Part shown: in pieces, positions 40,664-49,726 of the stretch
Position numbering within the stretch: position 1 is the first letter of the stretch
Layout: every line of letters begins with the position of its first letter
NCBI RefSeq assembly: GCF_031157255.1
Contig: NZ_JAVIFX010000006.1
Coordinates: 186,001-250,000 of the forward strand
Reading direction: 5' to 3'
Source: Bradyrhizobium sp. LHD-71
GTDB taxonomy: Bacteria > Pseudomonadota > Alphaproteobacteria > Rhizobiales > Xanthobacteraceae
Length of the DNA stretch: 64,000 nucleotides
The notes under the pieces: model-generated
The model's database searches: none
Told to the model about the DNA's origin: nothing
Seen by the model: the letters and a program-made list of their open reading frames with translations, nothing else
Made by a program: the position numbers and the translations under genes

Positions 40664-42265
40664 TCATCCGAACAGGGCGCGATGGTCACGCAGGATCACC
40701 TGCGCAGCATTGTGGCCGGGCGCGCCGGTGACGCCTCCGCCCGGATGCGCGCCGGAGCCGCAGTGATAGAGCCCCTTGATCGGTCCGCGATAATCGGCGT
40801 GGCCCAGCATCGGCCGCGCCGAGAACAGCTGGTTCAATGTCAGCGCGCCGTGGAAGATATCGCCGCCCAGGAGGCCGAACTCGCGCTCCAGATCGAGCGG
40901 GGTCAGCACCTGGCGACCGATCACGCTTCGTGCGAAGCCCGGGGCGTAGCGGTCGACGGTGGCGATCATCAGGTCCGCCACCTCGTCGCGATGATCGTCC
41001 CACGAACTGCCGTCAGGCAGTTCTGGTGCGACATGTTGGCAGAACAGGCTGGCGACGTGTGCGCCTTGCGGGGCGAGCGTGTCGTCCAGCGTCGACGGAA
41101 TGAGCATCTCGACCACCGGCTCGCGGCTCCATCCGCGCTCGCGCGCGTCATGAAAGGCGCGGTCCATGTAGCCGAGGCTTGGTGCGATGATGATGCCGGA
41201 CGACAGGTGATCGCCTTCGCCTGGCAGCGCCGTGAACGAGGGGAGGGCCGACAAGGCGACGTTCATGCGCAGCGTGCCGGAGCCGTTGCGCCAGTTCTTC
41301 ATGCGCGCGAGGAAGTTGCCCGGCAGGGCGTCTGCCGGCAGCAGCCGCGTGTAAAGCAGCTTCGGATTGACGTTCGAGACGATCTTGCCTGCGCGGATGG
41401 CGCGACCGTCGGCGAGCGCGATGCCGACAGCGCGCCCGCCCTCGATGATGACCTCGCTCACGGAGGCGTCGGTCTCGATGTCCGCCCCGTGGGCGCGGGC
41501 CGCCTTCGCCATGGCCTGCGAGATCGCACCCATGCCGCCGATGGCGTGGCCCCAGACACCCTTCCTGCCGTTCACCTCGCCGAACGCGTGGTGCAGCATG
41601 ACGTAGGCCGAGCCGGGTGTGTAGGGGCTCGCATAGTTGCCGACAATGGCATCGAAGCCGAACAGCGCCTTCACCAGTGCGCTCTCGAACCGCTCGTCGA
41701 GCATCTCGCCGGCTGAGCAGGTCATCAGGTCGAGCAGCATTCGTTTGTCGTCGAGTGAGAGGCCGCGCAGGAGATTTGCGGCACCAAGCGCGCTGACGGC
41801 TTCGCGCATGGCTGGCAGGCCGAAGCCGTCGACGAGGTTCGGCGGTGCGCGCAGCACGAGCTTGCGCAGCACGTCGGCGATCGCCTCCAGTTCGCGCGTG
41901 AAGGCCGCATAGACGGCGCCGTCCTGTCCGCTCAATCTTTCGATGGATGCCTGCGTGCGGCCTTCGCCGGTCAGGAGGTAGCTGCCGTCGGGCGCAGGCA
42001 GGAAATTCTGCGCGCGTCGTTCGACAATGCGCAGCCCATGCGCGTGCAGCTTCAGGTCGGCGATGACCTGCGGGTTCAGCAGGCTGACGGTGTAGGCAGC
42101 AACCGAGTTGCGGAAGCCGGGATGGAATTCCTCGGTGACCGCAGCGCCGCCCACGACCTTGCGCCGCTCGACCAGCTTCACCTTCAGCCCGTTCATGGCG
42201 AGATAGGCGGCACACGTCAGGCCGTTATGTCCTGCACCAATGATGATAACGTCGAGCTCCGCCAT
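40664..42265 (-). CDS. FAD-dependent oxidoreductase, PYROXD2/phytoene-desaturase-like
   Basis: Flavoprotein of 533 residues in the amine-oxidase/carotenoid-desaturase superfamily. The N-terminal dinucleotide fold is VIIIGAGHNGLTCAAYLAMNGLKV, followed by VVGGAAVTEEFHPGF. The C-terminal FAD loop is GLYHCGSGAHPGGGVTGAPGHNAA. The overall layout matches PYROXD2-type proteins, whose substrates are largely unknown, more than true carotenoid desaturases; no crt genes are nearby. It is transcribed toward prmA on the same strand, with 125 bp between. Confidence 0.85.
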   Translation of the reverse strand: MAELDVIIIGAGHNGLTCAAYLAMNGLKVKLVERRKVVGGAAVTEEFHPGFRNSVAAYTVSLLNPQVIADLKLHAHGLRIVERRAQNFLPAPDGSYLLTGEGRTQASIERLSGQDGAVYAAFTRELEAIADVLRKLVLRAPPNLVDGFGLPAMREAVSALGAANLLRGLSLDDKRMLLDLMTCSAGEMLDERFESALVKALFGFDAIVGNYASPYTPGSAYVMLHHAFGEVNGRKGVWGHAIGGMGAISQAMAKAARAHGADIETDASVSEVIIEGGRAVGIALADGRAIRAGKIVSNVNPKLLYTRLLPADALPGNFLARMKNWRNGSGTLRMNVALSALPSFTALPGEGDHLSSGIIIAPSLGYMDRAFHDARERGWSREPVVEMLIPSTLDDTLAPQGAHVASLFCQHVAPELPDGSSWDDHRDEVADLMIATVDRYAPGFARSVIGRQVLTPLDLEREFGLLGGDIFHGALTLNQLFSARPMLGHADYRGPIKGLYHCGSGAHPGGGVTGAPGHNAAQVILRDHRALFG

Positions 42266-42557
42266 GGGCGTGCCTTACCTTATTTTCGCCGTGGTGACGA
42301 TTGGTTCATTCGCCGCGCATTGCGATGGGCAGAGGCCTGTGATTCAATCCCGCGGCCTTTGCCGAGCGTCAGGTCGGTTCCGCTGCAGCGCCGAGGCTCG
42401 TGCGCCGGATTCGACGTTCGAACCCGCGTTGCGAGTCCTCCACAGGAACGTCAAATCAAAAAGGCGCAACTCGCTTCATAAAGTTGCCAGCGCCTGTCTC
42501 GTCCTGCGGGTCGCAGGGAGATTGCCGCAAACTGATGCGAACGTTAGAACCGTGACG
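42266..42557. other. Intergenic stretch without recognised features
   Basis: About 290 bp between the oxidoreductase start and the repeat cluster. Only short, non-homologous-looking frames are present and no RNA gene was recognised. It should contain the oxidoreductase promoter. Confidence 0.4.
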
Positions 42558-42725
42558 CTAGTGTCCCGAATCCGAAGTTCGCTATACTTTGCAGCGAGCT
42601 CAGAGCGAACTTCGGATTCGATCAGGACACTAGCAAGTTTATGATTCTAGTGTCGTTTATGGATCAGAAATTCGCACGATGAACTCGCGGCAACGATGGC
42701 GCGAATTTCTGATCCACGACACTAG
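42558..42725. repeat. CTAG double-hairpin repeat, copy R2 (order B-A)
   Basis: Unit B (42558-42633) pairs CGAATCCGAAGTTCGC with GCGAACTTCGGATTCG. Linker CAAGTTTATGATT follows at 42634-42646. Unit A (42647-42725) pairs GGATCAGAAATTCGC with GCGAATTTCTGATCC. Each unit has CTAG at both ends. It is nearly identical to copy R5 and, in reverse, to R4. Its last CTAG is shared with copy R3. Confidence 0.9.
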
Positions 42726-42890
42726 TGTGGTGTTTCTGACGTTCCGATCAACCTTGCTGCACGCTCATACATTGGAACGTCAGAAACAAAGACCGAGCTA
42801 GTACTATAAAATTGCTAGTGTCCTTTGTTTCTGACGGTCGCACGCGGGACTCGCGGTAAGGTGGTGCGAGCGTCAGAAGCAAGACACTAG
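42722..42890. repeat. CTAG double-hairpin repeat, copy R3 (different stem sequences)
   Basis: The same plan with other stems. Unit C (42722-42801) pairs GTTTCTGACGTTCC with GGAACGTCAGAAAC. Linker TACTATAAAATTG follows. Unit D (42815-42890) pairs TTTCTGACGGTCGCAC with GTGCGAGCGTCAGAAG (imperfect). CTAG stands at all four unit ends. It abuts R2 by sharing one CTAG and ends 14 bp before the next gene start. Confidence 0.8.
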
Positions 42891-42904
42891 ATGCCGGAGC
42901 TTCC

Positions 42905-45190
42905 ATGAATTCGTCACTTGTGTCCGAATTTCGCGGCCAATCGTCTGCCACGCGTAATTCCCGTATCCTGGTCGTCTATACTGCCGCGATCTTCGTCAGT
43001 GCGTTGCTGTTGTTCTCCGTGCAGCCGCTCTTCACCAAGATGGTGCTGCCGCGGCTCGGGGGCTCGCCCGCAGTGTGGTCGGTGGCGATGGTGTTCTTCC
43101 AGTCGCTGCTGCTGGCCGGTTACGCCTACGCCCACTATCTGATGGCGCTCCGCAGCCGCATCGCCCCTGTGGCGGTCCACCTTACACTGCTGGTGCTCGC
43201 TGCGCTCACATTGCCGCTGTCGATCGCGGCTAACTGGGGTGATCCGCCAGCCACCGGCACGCCGTTCTGGCTGCTCGGCCTGTTCGCGGTGTCGATCGGC
43301 CTGCCGTTCTTTGCGCTCGCCGCCAACAACCCGATGCTGCAGGCATGGTTCGTGCGCACCGGGCATCCCGACGGACCCGATCCCTATTTTCTCTATGCCT
43401 CGTCCAATATCGGCAGCTTCCTCGCGCTGCTGTCGTATCCGATCGTGTTCGAGCCGGTGTTCACGCTGCGCATGCAGAATTTCTTGTGGACTGGCGGATA
43501 TGTGCTGCTGATCGTGCTGATTGCGGCCTGCGGCTATCTGCTGCTGAAATCGCCGCCCTATGTCGCGCCGCCGCGGGCTGCGACGACGGCCTCGGCGCCG
43601 ACGTGGCTGTTGCGCCTGCGATGGATTTTTCTTGCCGCCGTGCCGTCCGGTCTTCTGGTCGCGGTGACGGCGCATATCTCGACCGACGTCGCCGCAGCGC
43701 CTTTGCTCTGGGTGCTGCCGCTGTCGCTCTATCTGCTGACCTGGGTCCTGGTGTTCCAGGGCCGGCCGCTGATCCCGCACCAATATGTGCTGTTACTGCA
43801 GCCATTGGCGATTGCCGGCGTCGTTTACCTGTTGGCCTTCGGTGGCGAGCGCAACCTGCTGCTGACGCTCGGCGGACACCAGCTCTGCTTTTTCGTGATT
43901 GCGATGGCCTGTCACGGCGAACTCGCACGCACGCGCCCTGCGGCACAGCATCTCACCGGCTTCTATGTTGCACTGTCGTTCGGCGGCATGGTCGGCGGGC
44001 TGTTTTCGGGCCTGATCGCGCCCTATGCATTCTCATGGATCGCGGAGTACCCGATCCTCGTCGTGCTCGCGGCGCTGTGCCGGCCGCGAGAAGAGGACGT
44101 GCCGCCGCGGCTCGCGTGGATCGCGAAGTGGATCTGGCTGCTGGTGGCGGTCGCGCTGATCGGCGCAATCGCGCCCTATGTCCGGGGCGGCGCGTGGCTC
44201 AGCTTCATGCGCGACCACATGGTCTCGCTCGCGACCGCGATCGCAGCGTTGACGGTTGTGCTCGTGGTCATGCTGCGCGCCGACCGCACCAGCATCGCCG
44301 CCCTCATCGCCATCGCGCTACTGCTGGTGCGGCTCTATCCGAACGAGGAGGGCAAGGTCGAAACCGTGCGCAGCTTCTTCGGTGTGCACAAGATCGTCAC
44401 CAATCCTGACGGCGCTTACCGCGTGCTGATGCATGGCACGACGATCCACGGCGCACAGCGCTTGCTGAATGCCAATCGCACGCCCGTCCAGGGCCGGCCG
44501 GAGATGATCACCTACTATCACGAGGTCGGCGGCATCGGCGGCGCGATCGAGGCGATCCGTGAACGCAAGGGCGGCGGCCTGCGCGCCGCGGTGATCGGGC
44601 TCGGCGCCGGCACGCTCACATGTCAGCAGCGGGAAGGCGAGAACTGGAAGTTTTTCGAGATCGACCAGTCAATGATCGATACTGCGCGCGATCCGAAATA
44701 CTTCACCTTCATCCGGGATTGCTATCCGAACATCGAGCCGGTGGTCGGCGACGCGCGGCTCACGTTCGCCAAGGAGCCCGACGGCGCCTACGACCTGATC
44801 GTGATCGATGCGTACTCCTCCGATGCGATCCCGATCCACCTGGCGACGCGCGAAGCGATGGAGATCTACAAGCGCAAGCTCGCGCCCCAAGGCGTCGTGC
44901 TGGTGCACGTGTCCAACCGGCACCTGGAGCTGTCCAGCGTGATCGTCGGCATCGCGGATGCCAACGGCTTGAAGAGCTGGGTGTTCAGCGAGGATGCGAA
45001 CCGCGACGGCGAGTACATCTTCTCGACCACGGTGGTGCTTTCCGCGCGCGAGGAGGCCGATATCGGCAAGCTCGCCGAGACCGACACCTGGACGCCGACA
45101 GAGGCAAACGCCGATCGGCGCGTCTGGACGGATGACTACTCCAACATCCTCGGCGCGGTGATCCGCCGCTTGCGGTACGGTGAGGAGTAG
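42905..45190 (+). CDS. Membrane protein fused to a spermidine-synthase-like domain
   Basis: The 761-residue protein has an N-terminal membrane region (~20-480) with some twelve to fourteen hydrophobic helices and a C-terminal Rossmann methyltransferase-like domain (~520-730). The latter shows VIGLGAGTLTCQ (nucleoside loop), FFEIDQSMID, VVGDARLTFA and LIVIDAYSSDAIPIHLATREAMEIY, as in fused MFS/spermidine synthase proteins. True aminopropyltransferases have D-[ST]-[ST]-DP-x-GP-A at the last block. Here it is DAYSSDAIPIHL, so polyamine synthesis is doubtful and the real substrate is unknown. The ATG has GGAG 6 bp upstream and starts 14 bp after repeat R3. Confidence 0.82.
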   Translation: MNSSLVSEFRGQSSATRNSRILVVYTAAIFVSALLLFSVQPLFTKMVLPRLGGSPAVWSVAMVFFQSLLLAGYAYAHYLMALRSRIAPVAVHLTLLVLAALTLPLSIAANWGDPPATGTPFWLLGLFAVSIGLPFFALAANNPMLQAWFVRTGHPDGPDPYFLYASSNIGSFLALLSYPIVFEPVFTLRMQNFLWTGGYVLLIVLIAACGYLLLKSPPYVAPPRAATTASAPTWLLRLRWIFLAAVPSGLLVAVTAHISTDVAAAPLLWVLPLSLYLLTWVLVFQGRPLIPHQYVLLLQPLAIAGVVYLLAFGGERNLLLTLGGHQLCFFVIAMACHGELARTRPAAQHLTGFYVALSFGGMVGGLFSGLIAPYAFSWIAEYPILVVLAALCRPREEDVPPRLAWIAKWIWLLVAVALIGAIAPYVRGGAWLSFMRDHMVSLATAIAALTVVLVVMLRADRTSIAALIAIALLLVRLYPNEEGKVETVRSFFGVHKIVTNPDGAYRVLMHGTTIHGAQRLLNANRTPVQGRPEMITYYHEVGGIGGAIEAIRERKGGGLRAAVIGLGAGTLTCQQREGENWKFFEIDQSMIDTARDPKYFTFIRDCYPNIEPVVGDARLTFAKEPDGAYDLIVIDAYSSDAIPIHLATREAMEIYKRKLAPQGVVLVHVSNRHLELSSVIVGIADANGLKSWVFSEDANRDGEYIFSTTVVLSAREEADIGKLAETDTWTPTEANADRRVWTDDYSNILGAVIRRLRYGEE

Positions 45191-45223
45191 CCTCGAGGCT
45201 CAAGGACGTCCTGAGCTTCGGCC

Positions 45224-45973
45224 TCAGTAGCCGTATGGCTGCACGTAATAGTAGCCGGGCCGTGCATAATAGCCCGGCTGCGGCTGATAGGGTTGCTGGC
45301 TATAATAGTAGCGCGGTCGCGCGTAAGGCTGCTGCTCGGCGTAAGACTCCGCTTCACTGCGGCGTCGGTAGGTTCGCACGGGACGTCCATACTCATCGTA
45401 GTAGTAGCCGCCGGTGTTCGCCTCTTGCGGCGCGATCTGCTGCGGCGGCGGCAACGAGCGTGCGGTGCCGGTGTCGACTCGCGGCTCGCGGGTCCGCCGC
45501 GCGGCGACGTCATTGCGCCGCTGCGGATTGCGCGCCAGCGCCACCTGCGACGAGCCGGAGAGCGTCACCGTGGTGTTCAGCACGCCTTCCTTCTTCACCA
45601 GCTCGAACAGCGTCGCGGCATTGTCGCGCGACAGCCGCACACAGCCGTGCGAGGCCGGATTGCCGAGCCGCTTCACGACGTCGGTGCCATGGATCGCGTG
45701 GCCCTTCTTGGTGAAGAAAATCGAGTGCGGCATCGGCGCGTCGTCCCACTCCTTGGAGTAGTGATCTTCCTCCATGCGAAACGCCTTGAAGTTGCCGTTC
45801 GGCGTCTCGTAGGAGGGCAGCCCGCTGGATACCGGCCACGTATACTTCGTGGCGCCGTCGACCGAGACGGTCATCGTCTGGGTATCCTTGTCGATATCGA
45901 TCTCTACGGCGGCAAATGCGGATGAACTGACGAGCAGGACGAGCAGGGCAGGGACGAGTACGCGGGCACACAT
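45224..45973 (-). CDS. L,D-transpeptidase (YkuD domain) with tyrosine-rich tail
   Basis: Second L,D-transpeptidase of the window. From the ATG at 45973 (ribosome site GGAG) it has 249 residues: signal peptide 1-21 (VLVPALLVLLVSSSAFA), YkuD domain ~22-135 with His95 (HAIHGTD) and Cys111 (ASHGCVRLS), then a linker and a C-terminal tail (~188-249). The tail is unusually rich in Tyr, Pro, Gln and Arg (GGYYYDEYGRP, RYYYSQQPYQPQPGYY). An in-frame ATG at 46228 would hide the signal peptide. Related enzymes crosslink peptidoglycan or anchor outer-membrane proteins; the tail suggests an extra binding surface. Confidence 0.9.
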   Translation of the reverse strand: MCARVLVPALLVLLVSSSAFAAVEIDIDKDTQTMTVSVDGATKYTWPVSSGLPSYETPNGNFKAFRMEEDHYSKEWDDAPMPHSIFFTKKGHAIHGTDVVKRLGNPASHGCVRLSRDNAATLFELVKKEGVLNTTVTLSGSSQVALARNPQRRNDVAARRTREPRVDTGTARSLPPPQQIAPQEANTGGYYYDEYGRPVRTYRRRSEAESYAEQQPYARPRYYYSQQPYQPQPGYYARPGYYYVQPYGY

Positions 45974-46336
45974 TTCTTGGGGCTCCGTAAGCCAACATCT
46001 TGCGCGTACTCCGCTCGCAAGCCGGCACCCGCGGGGCGGAATACGCGCCAAACCCATCCCGGTTCCTTCATACACGGGCAGTTGTTCCGTCACCAGCGGC
46101 TTTCTTTTGCGGCGGATTGTCAACGGGTTAAGGCGTTTGCCACGATTTCGCTCGCCTGATGAACGAAGCGGCAACTTTCGCGCGAGCGGCTCGCTGGTGG
46201 CGTGTTGCCATTCTGCGACCATCGTCACCTATTCGCCACGGAACCATGTTTGTAACTGGCCTTGCAGCGCGTGCTGCGGTAAGTCCCGACGCGTCTAATC
46301 GCGATCGCAATGAGTACCGCAACCAAGAGTGCCGGA
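45974..46336. other. Intergenic region between divergent genes
   Basis: About 360 bp between the L,D-transpeptidase and the glycine-rich protein, which are divergent. I recognise no gene or RNA. A frame reading leftward through it joins the transpeptidase ORF but lacks coding character. Promoters for both sides are expected here. Confidence 0.4.
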
Positions 46337-46669
46337 ATGACACCCATGACAACTCCATCACGCTATCTCTCCAATCACGCACGTGTGAAGACGTCGCTCG
46401 CCGCCGCAGCTTTTGCGTTGGTGGCCATGACTGCATCTGCGAACGCGCAGGGCGTTGCTCGCGGTGCCGAGGAAGGCTTCTACACCGGCGGCCAGGCTCT
46501 GGGCCCGGTCGGCGCAGTGGTCGGCGGTGCAGTAGGCGGTGTGGTCGGTGGCGTCGCCGGCGGTGTGCAGGGTGCGCTCGGCATCCCGCAGGACACGCGC
46601 ACCCGCGCGCAGCGCCTGCAGGACGAGCGGCAGGTCCGCGTCAATCGCCGCTACCGCCACTATCGCTAA
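46337..46669 (+). CDS. Secreted glycine-zipper protein
   Basis: Small exported protein. From the ATG at 46337 it has 110 residues (46310 and 46346 are alternative starts). A signal peptide (~15-38, SLAAAAFALVAMTASANAQ) is followed by a glycine-zipper stretch (~52-85: GPVGAVVGGAVGGVVGGVAGG) that could insert in or lie on a membrane. An arginine-rich end (RRYRHYR) closes the protein. Such proteins are frequent in Hyphomicrobiales, with no settled function. A perfect terminator follows 29 bp downstream. Confidence 0.75.
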   Translation: MTPMTTPSRYLSNHARVKTSLAAAAFALVAMTASANAQGVARGAEEGFYTGGQALGPVGAVVGGAVGGVVGGVAGGVQGALGIPQDTRTRAQRLQDERQVRVNRRYRHYR

Positions 46670-46698
46670 GCGATCCGCAGTCGCTTAGGTGAATTAGA

Positions 46699-46729
46699 AA
46701 AGGCCCCGCTTGATGAGCGGGGCCTTTTT
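46699..46729 (+). terminator. Intrinsic terminator
   Basis: AAAGGCCCCGCT (46699-46710) and AGCGGGGCCTTT (46716-46727) pair perfectly around TGATG, and a T-run follows. It ends the glycine-zipper transcript. The reverse strand has A-rich flanks, so it may also stop the converging helicase gene. Confidence 0.9.
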
Positions 46730-46760
46730 GCTGGCTGCCGGGTGAGGGTTGAAGGCGGCC

Positions 46761-49319
46761 TCACGCCCTTTCCACAAAGCTATCGACGACGCGCTTCTCG
46801 CCGGCCTTGTCGAAGGCGATGGTCAGCTTGTTGCCGTCGACGAGGGTGACGCGGCCGTAGCCGAATTTCTGGTGAAATACGCGGTCGCCGGTCGAGAACT
46901 CCGATTGCGTCCCGGTCGATTTCGCGACCAGTTCGCCCTCGATGGTGAGCGGCATACGGTTGCGCGAGAAGCCGCGAGCATTGCCTCTTCCGCCGCGCGA
47001 GGAAAAGCGCCCCTCATTTTCGCCCTGGTCATAGCGCTGGGCGCCATCGTCGAAGCCGAATCCGCTGCGCTTCTGGCCGCGCGCCTTGTTTGCCTGCGCG
47101 CGCTGCCAACCCGGCGTGCCGTAGCTCGAGCCGAACGCGGCCATGTCGTCGAAGCGCGAGGCGCCGTAGCCGCCGGCGCCACCCCAGCCGCTGCCGCCCT
47201 TGCTCTCGGTAATCTCGACATTCTGCGCCGGCAGCTCGTCGAGAAAGCGCGAGGGGATGGTGGTCGACCAGGTGCCATGAATGCGGCGGTTGGTGGCGAA
47301 GTAGAGTTTTGCGCGGCGGCGGGCGCGCGTGAGGCCGACATGCGCGAGCCGCCGTTCTTCCTCGAGCCCGGCGCGGCCCTGGTCGTCCAGCGTACGCTGG
47401 CTTGGAAACAAGCCTTCCTCCCAGCCGGGCAGGAAAACGTTGTCGAACTCCAGCCCTTTGGCCGAATGCAGCGTCATCAGCGACACGGCGTCGTCAAGCG
47501 CGCCGTCCTCGCGATCCATCACCAAGGCGATGTGTTCGAGAAATCCCTGCAGGTTCTCGAAATCCTCCATCGAGCGGACCAGCTCTTTCAGGTTGTCGAG
47601 GCGGCCTTGCGCGTCGGCGGAACGATCCTTCTGCCACATTTCGGTGTAGCCGCTTTCGTCCAGCACGATCTCGGCGAGCTGGGTGTGGCGGATGTTTGCC
47701 GCCTGCGCGCGCCAGCGTTCGAAGTTCTCGATCACGCCCCGCAGTGCGCCGCGTGCTTTCGGCTTCAACTCGTCGGTGCCGATGACGGCTGCGGCTGCGT
47801 CGTAGATCGGGATCTTCTTCTTGCGCGCGTGCTCGTGCAGCAGCTGCACCGTCGCGTCGCCAAGTCCGCGCTTCGGCACGTTGACGATGCGCTCGAAGGC
47901 GAGGTCGTCCGCCGACGAGTTGATGACGCGCAGGTAAGCCAGCGCGTCGCGGATTTCCGCCCGCTCGTAGAATCGCGGCCCGCCGATCACCCGATAGGGC
48001 AGGCCCAAGGTGACGAAGCGGTCCTCGAACTCGCGCATCTGGAACGAGGCGCGCACCAGGATCGCGATCTCGTTGAGCTTCTCGCCCTGGCGCTGAAGCT
48101 GCTCGATCTCCTCGCCGATCGCGCGCGCTTCCTCTTCCGAGTCCCAGGCGCCGGTGACTGTCACCTTCTCGCCGTCCTCGTCCTCGGTGCGCAGCGTCTT
48201 GCCGAGCCGGCCTTCATTGTGCGCGATCAAAAAGGATGCGGCGGCGAGGATGTGACCGGTGGAGCGATAGTTGCGTTCAAGCCGGATGACCTTCGCGCCG
48301 GGAAAGTCATGGTCGAAGCGCAGGATGTTGTCGACTTCCGCCCCGCGCCAGCCGTAGATCGACTGGTCGTCATCGCCGACGCAGCAAATGTTCTTGGTGT
48401 GAGCTGTGACCACCTGGCCCTTGGGACGCGTCACATCGTCGGGATGAATATCGAACGGGATGTCGTCGTCGCTCGTCGACTCAGTGCGAGGCGTGGCGAC
48501 ATCCGTCGCGGTCGGCGCCTGCGCGAGCAGACGCAGCCAGAGATACTGAGCGACGTTCGTGTCCTGATATTCGTCGACGAGGATATACTTGAAGCGATGC
48601 TGGAAGCCTCGCAGCACGTCCGGGTTCTCGCGGAAGATGCGGATGTTCTCGAGGAGCAGGTCGCCGAAGTCGGCGGCGTTCAGCGTCTTCAGCCGTTCCT
48701 GGTACAGCGTGTAGAGCTTGCCGCCGCGGCCGGCGGCAAAGGCCTGTGCCTCGGCCGCGGGCACCTGGCTCGGAGCAAGGCCGCGGTTCTTCCAGCCGTC
48801 GATCATGCCGGCGAGGACGCGGGCGGGCCAGCGCTTCTCGTCGATGTTCTCGGCGGCCAGGAGTTGCTTGAGCAGGCGGATCTGATCATCGACGTCGAGC
48901 ACGGTGAAGTTCGACTTCAGCCCGGCGAGCTCGGCATGAAAGCGCAGAATGCGGCCGCCGATCGAGTGGAAGGTGCCGAGCCAAGGCATGCCTTCGACCG
49001 CCTGGCCGACCATGTGGCCCACGCGCTGCTTCATCTCCCGCGCGGCCTTGTTGGTGAATGTCACCGAAAGAATCTCGTGCGGCCGCGCGCGTCCGGTGGA
49101 CAGGATGTGGGCGATGCGCGCGGTGAGCACCCGCGTCTTGCCGGTGCCGGCGCCGGCCAGCACCAGCACCGGGCCGTCCAGCGTTTCCACAGCGTCGCGC
49201 TGCTCGGGATTGAGGCCGGTCAGATATTGAGGCGCGAGTCCTGCGCGCGCACGCGCGCCGATCCCGTCGGCGGCGGGCCGATAGTCGGGAACAGGCGCGG
49301 CTTTGGCAGGTTCGGTCAT
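46761..49319 (-). CDS. uvrD: ATP-dependent DNA helicase UvrD/PcrA
   Basis: Superfamily 1A 3'-5' helicase for excision and mismatch repair and removal of RecA or stalled complexes. The ATG at 49319 (MTEPAKAAPVPDYR) gives 852 residues; a longer in-frame start at 49400 adds 27 unconserved-looking residues. Motifs: I LVLAGAGTGKTRVL (~55), Ia TFTNKAAREMK, II VDEYQDTN, III GDDDQSIYGWRGA, IV RLERNYRST, V TLHSAKGLEFDNVF, VI YVGLTRARR-type (HVGLTRARRRA). The end (TGDRVFHQKFGYGRV...) is the Tudor-like RNA polymerase-binding domain of PcrA/UvrD. The 906-codon frame on the other strand is a shadow. Confidence 0.96.
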   Translation of the reverse strand: MTEPAKAAPVPDYRPAADGIGARARAGLAPQYLTGLNPEQRDAVETLDGPVLVLAGAGTGKTRVLTARIAHILSTGRARPHEILSVTFTNKAAREMKQRVGHMVGQAVEGMPWLGTFHSIGGRILRFHAELAGLKSNFTVLDVDDQIRLLKQLLAAENIDEKRWPARVLAGMIDGWKNRGLAPSQVPAAEAQAFAAGRGGKLYTLYQERLKTLNAADFGDLLLENIRIFRENPDVLRGFQHRFKYILVDEYQDTNVAQYLWLRLLAQAPTATDVATPRTESTSDDDIPFDIHPDDVTRPKGQVVTAHTKNICCVGDDDQSIYGWRGAEVDNILRFDHDFPGAKVIRLERNYRSTGHILAAASFLIAHNEGRLGKTLRTEDEDGEKVTVTGAWDSEEEARAIGEEIEQLQRQGEKLNEIAILVRASFQMREFEDRFVTLGLPYRVIGGPRFYERAEIRDALAYLRVINSSADDLAFERIVNVPKRGLGDATVQLLHEHARKKKIPIYDAAAAVIGTDELKPKARGALRGVIENFERWRAQAANIRHTQLAEIVLDESGYTEMWQKDRSADAQGRLDNLKELVRSMEDFENLQGFLEHIALVMDREDGALDDAVSLMTLHSAKGLEFDNVFLPGWEEGLFPSQRTLDDQGRAGLEEERRLAHVGLTRARRRAKLYFATNRRIHGTWSTTIPSRFLDELPAQNVEITESKGGSGWGGAGGYGASRFDDMAAFGSSYGTPGWQRAQANKARGQKRSGFGFDDGAQRYDQGENEGRFSSRGGRGNARGFSRNRMPLTIEGELVAKSTGTQSEFSTGDRVFHQKFGYGRVTLVDGNKLTIAFDKAGEKRVVDSFVERA

Positions 49320-49543
49320 TTGATTCGCATTTATATAGGCATTGCGGCCCGCAGTACGACGGGAATTAACCCGATTTCTGCACGCTGTGGACGGGTGCAA
49401 CGGCGATCCGGCCGCACCACATTCGGTGGCCAGTTCCGGAAAAGTCCGAAAAGCGCCATCGTTGACTGAAAACAGCGCTCGGCGGAACCCAGCCCTTGAG
49501 CAGCGGGTTGTCTGCCGGGCAGTTCAATTACGAGGATAAGACG

Positions 49544-49726
49544 ATGCTTGGCTGGGTGTTGGCGCTGCTTGTCATTGCGCTGATCGCCGGTGTCGTGGGT
49601 TTTGGTGGCATCACAGGCTTCTCGGTCGAGATCATGAAGGTTCTCTTCTCCGTCGCCGTCGTGTTGTTCCTGATCGCGATCATCTTTAGCGCGTTTCGCG
49701 GCCGTAGTTCTTCGGCTGACGGTTAA
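49544..49726 (+). CDS. DUF1328 small membrane protein
   Basis: A 60-residue protein with two hydrophobic helices (~3-22 and ~28-48; LGWVLALLVIALIAGVVGFGG and VLFSVAVVLFLIAIIFSAF), the YtjA/DUF1328 pattern. The ATG at 49544 has AGGA 8 bp upstream; an upstream in-frame ATG at 49496 adds a hydrophilic stretch that the family lacks. Function is not established; relatives are linked to envelope stress. Its stop overlaps the converging thioesterase gene by 4 bp. Confidence 0.85.
   Translation: MLGWVLALLVIALIAGVVGFGGITGFSVEIMKVLFSVAVVLFLIAIIFSAFRGRSSSADG

Noticed and set aside
46698-46730. Possible small RNA gene after the glycine-zipper gene
   Set aside because: The structure is fully explained by one intrinsic terminator.
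46749-49469. 906-codon open frame on the plus strand
   Set aside because: It lies opposite uvrD, which carries all SF1 helicase motifs. The plus-strand product has no recognisable domain.
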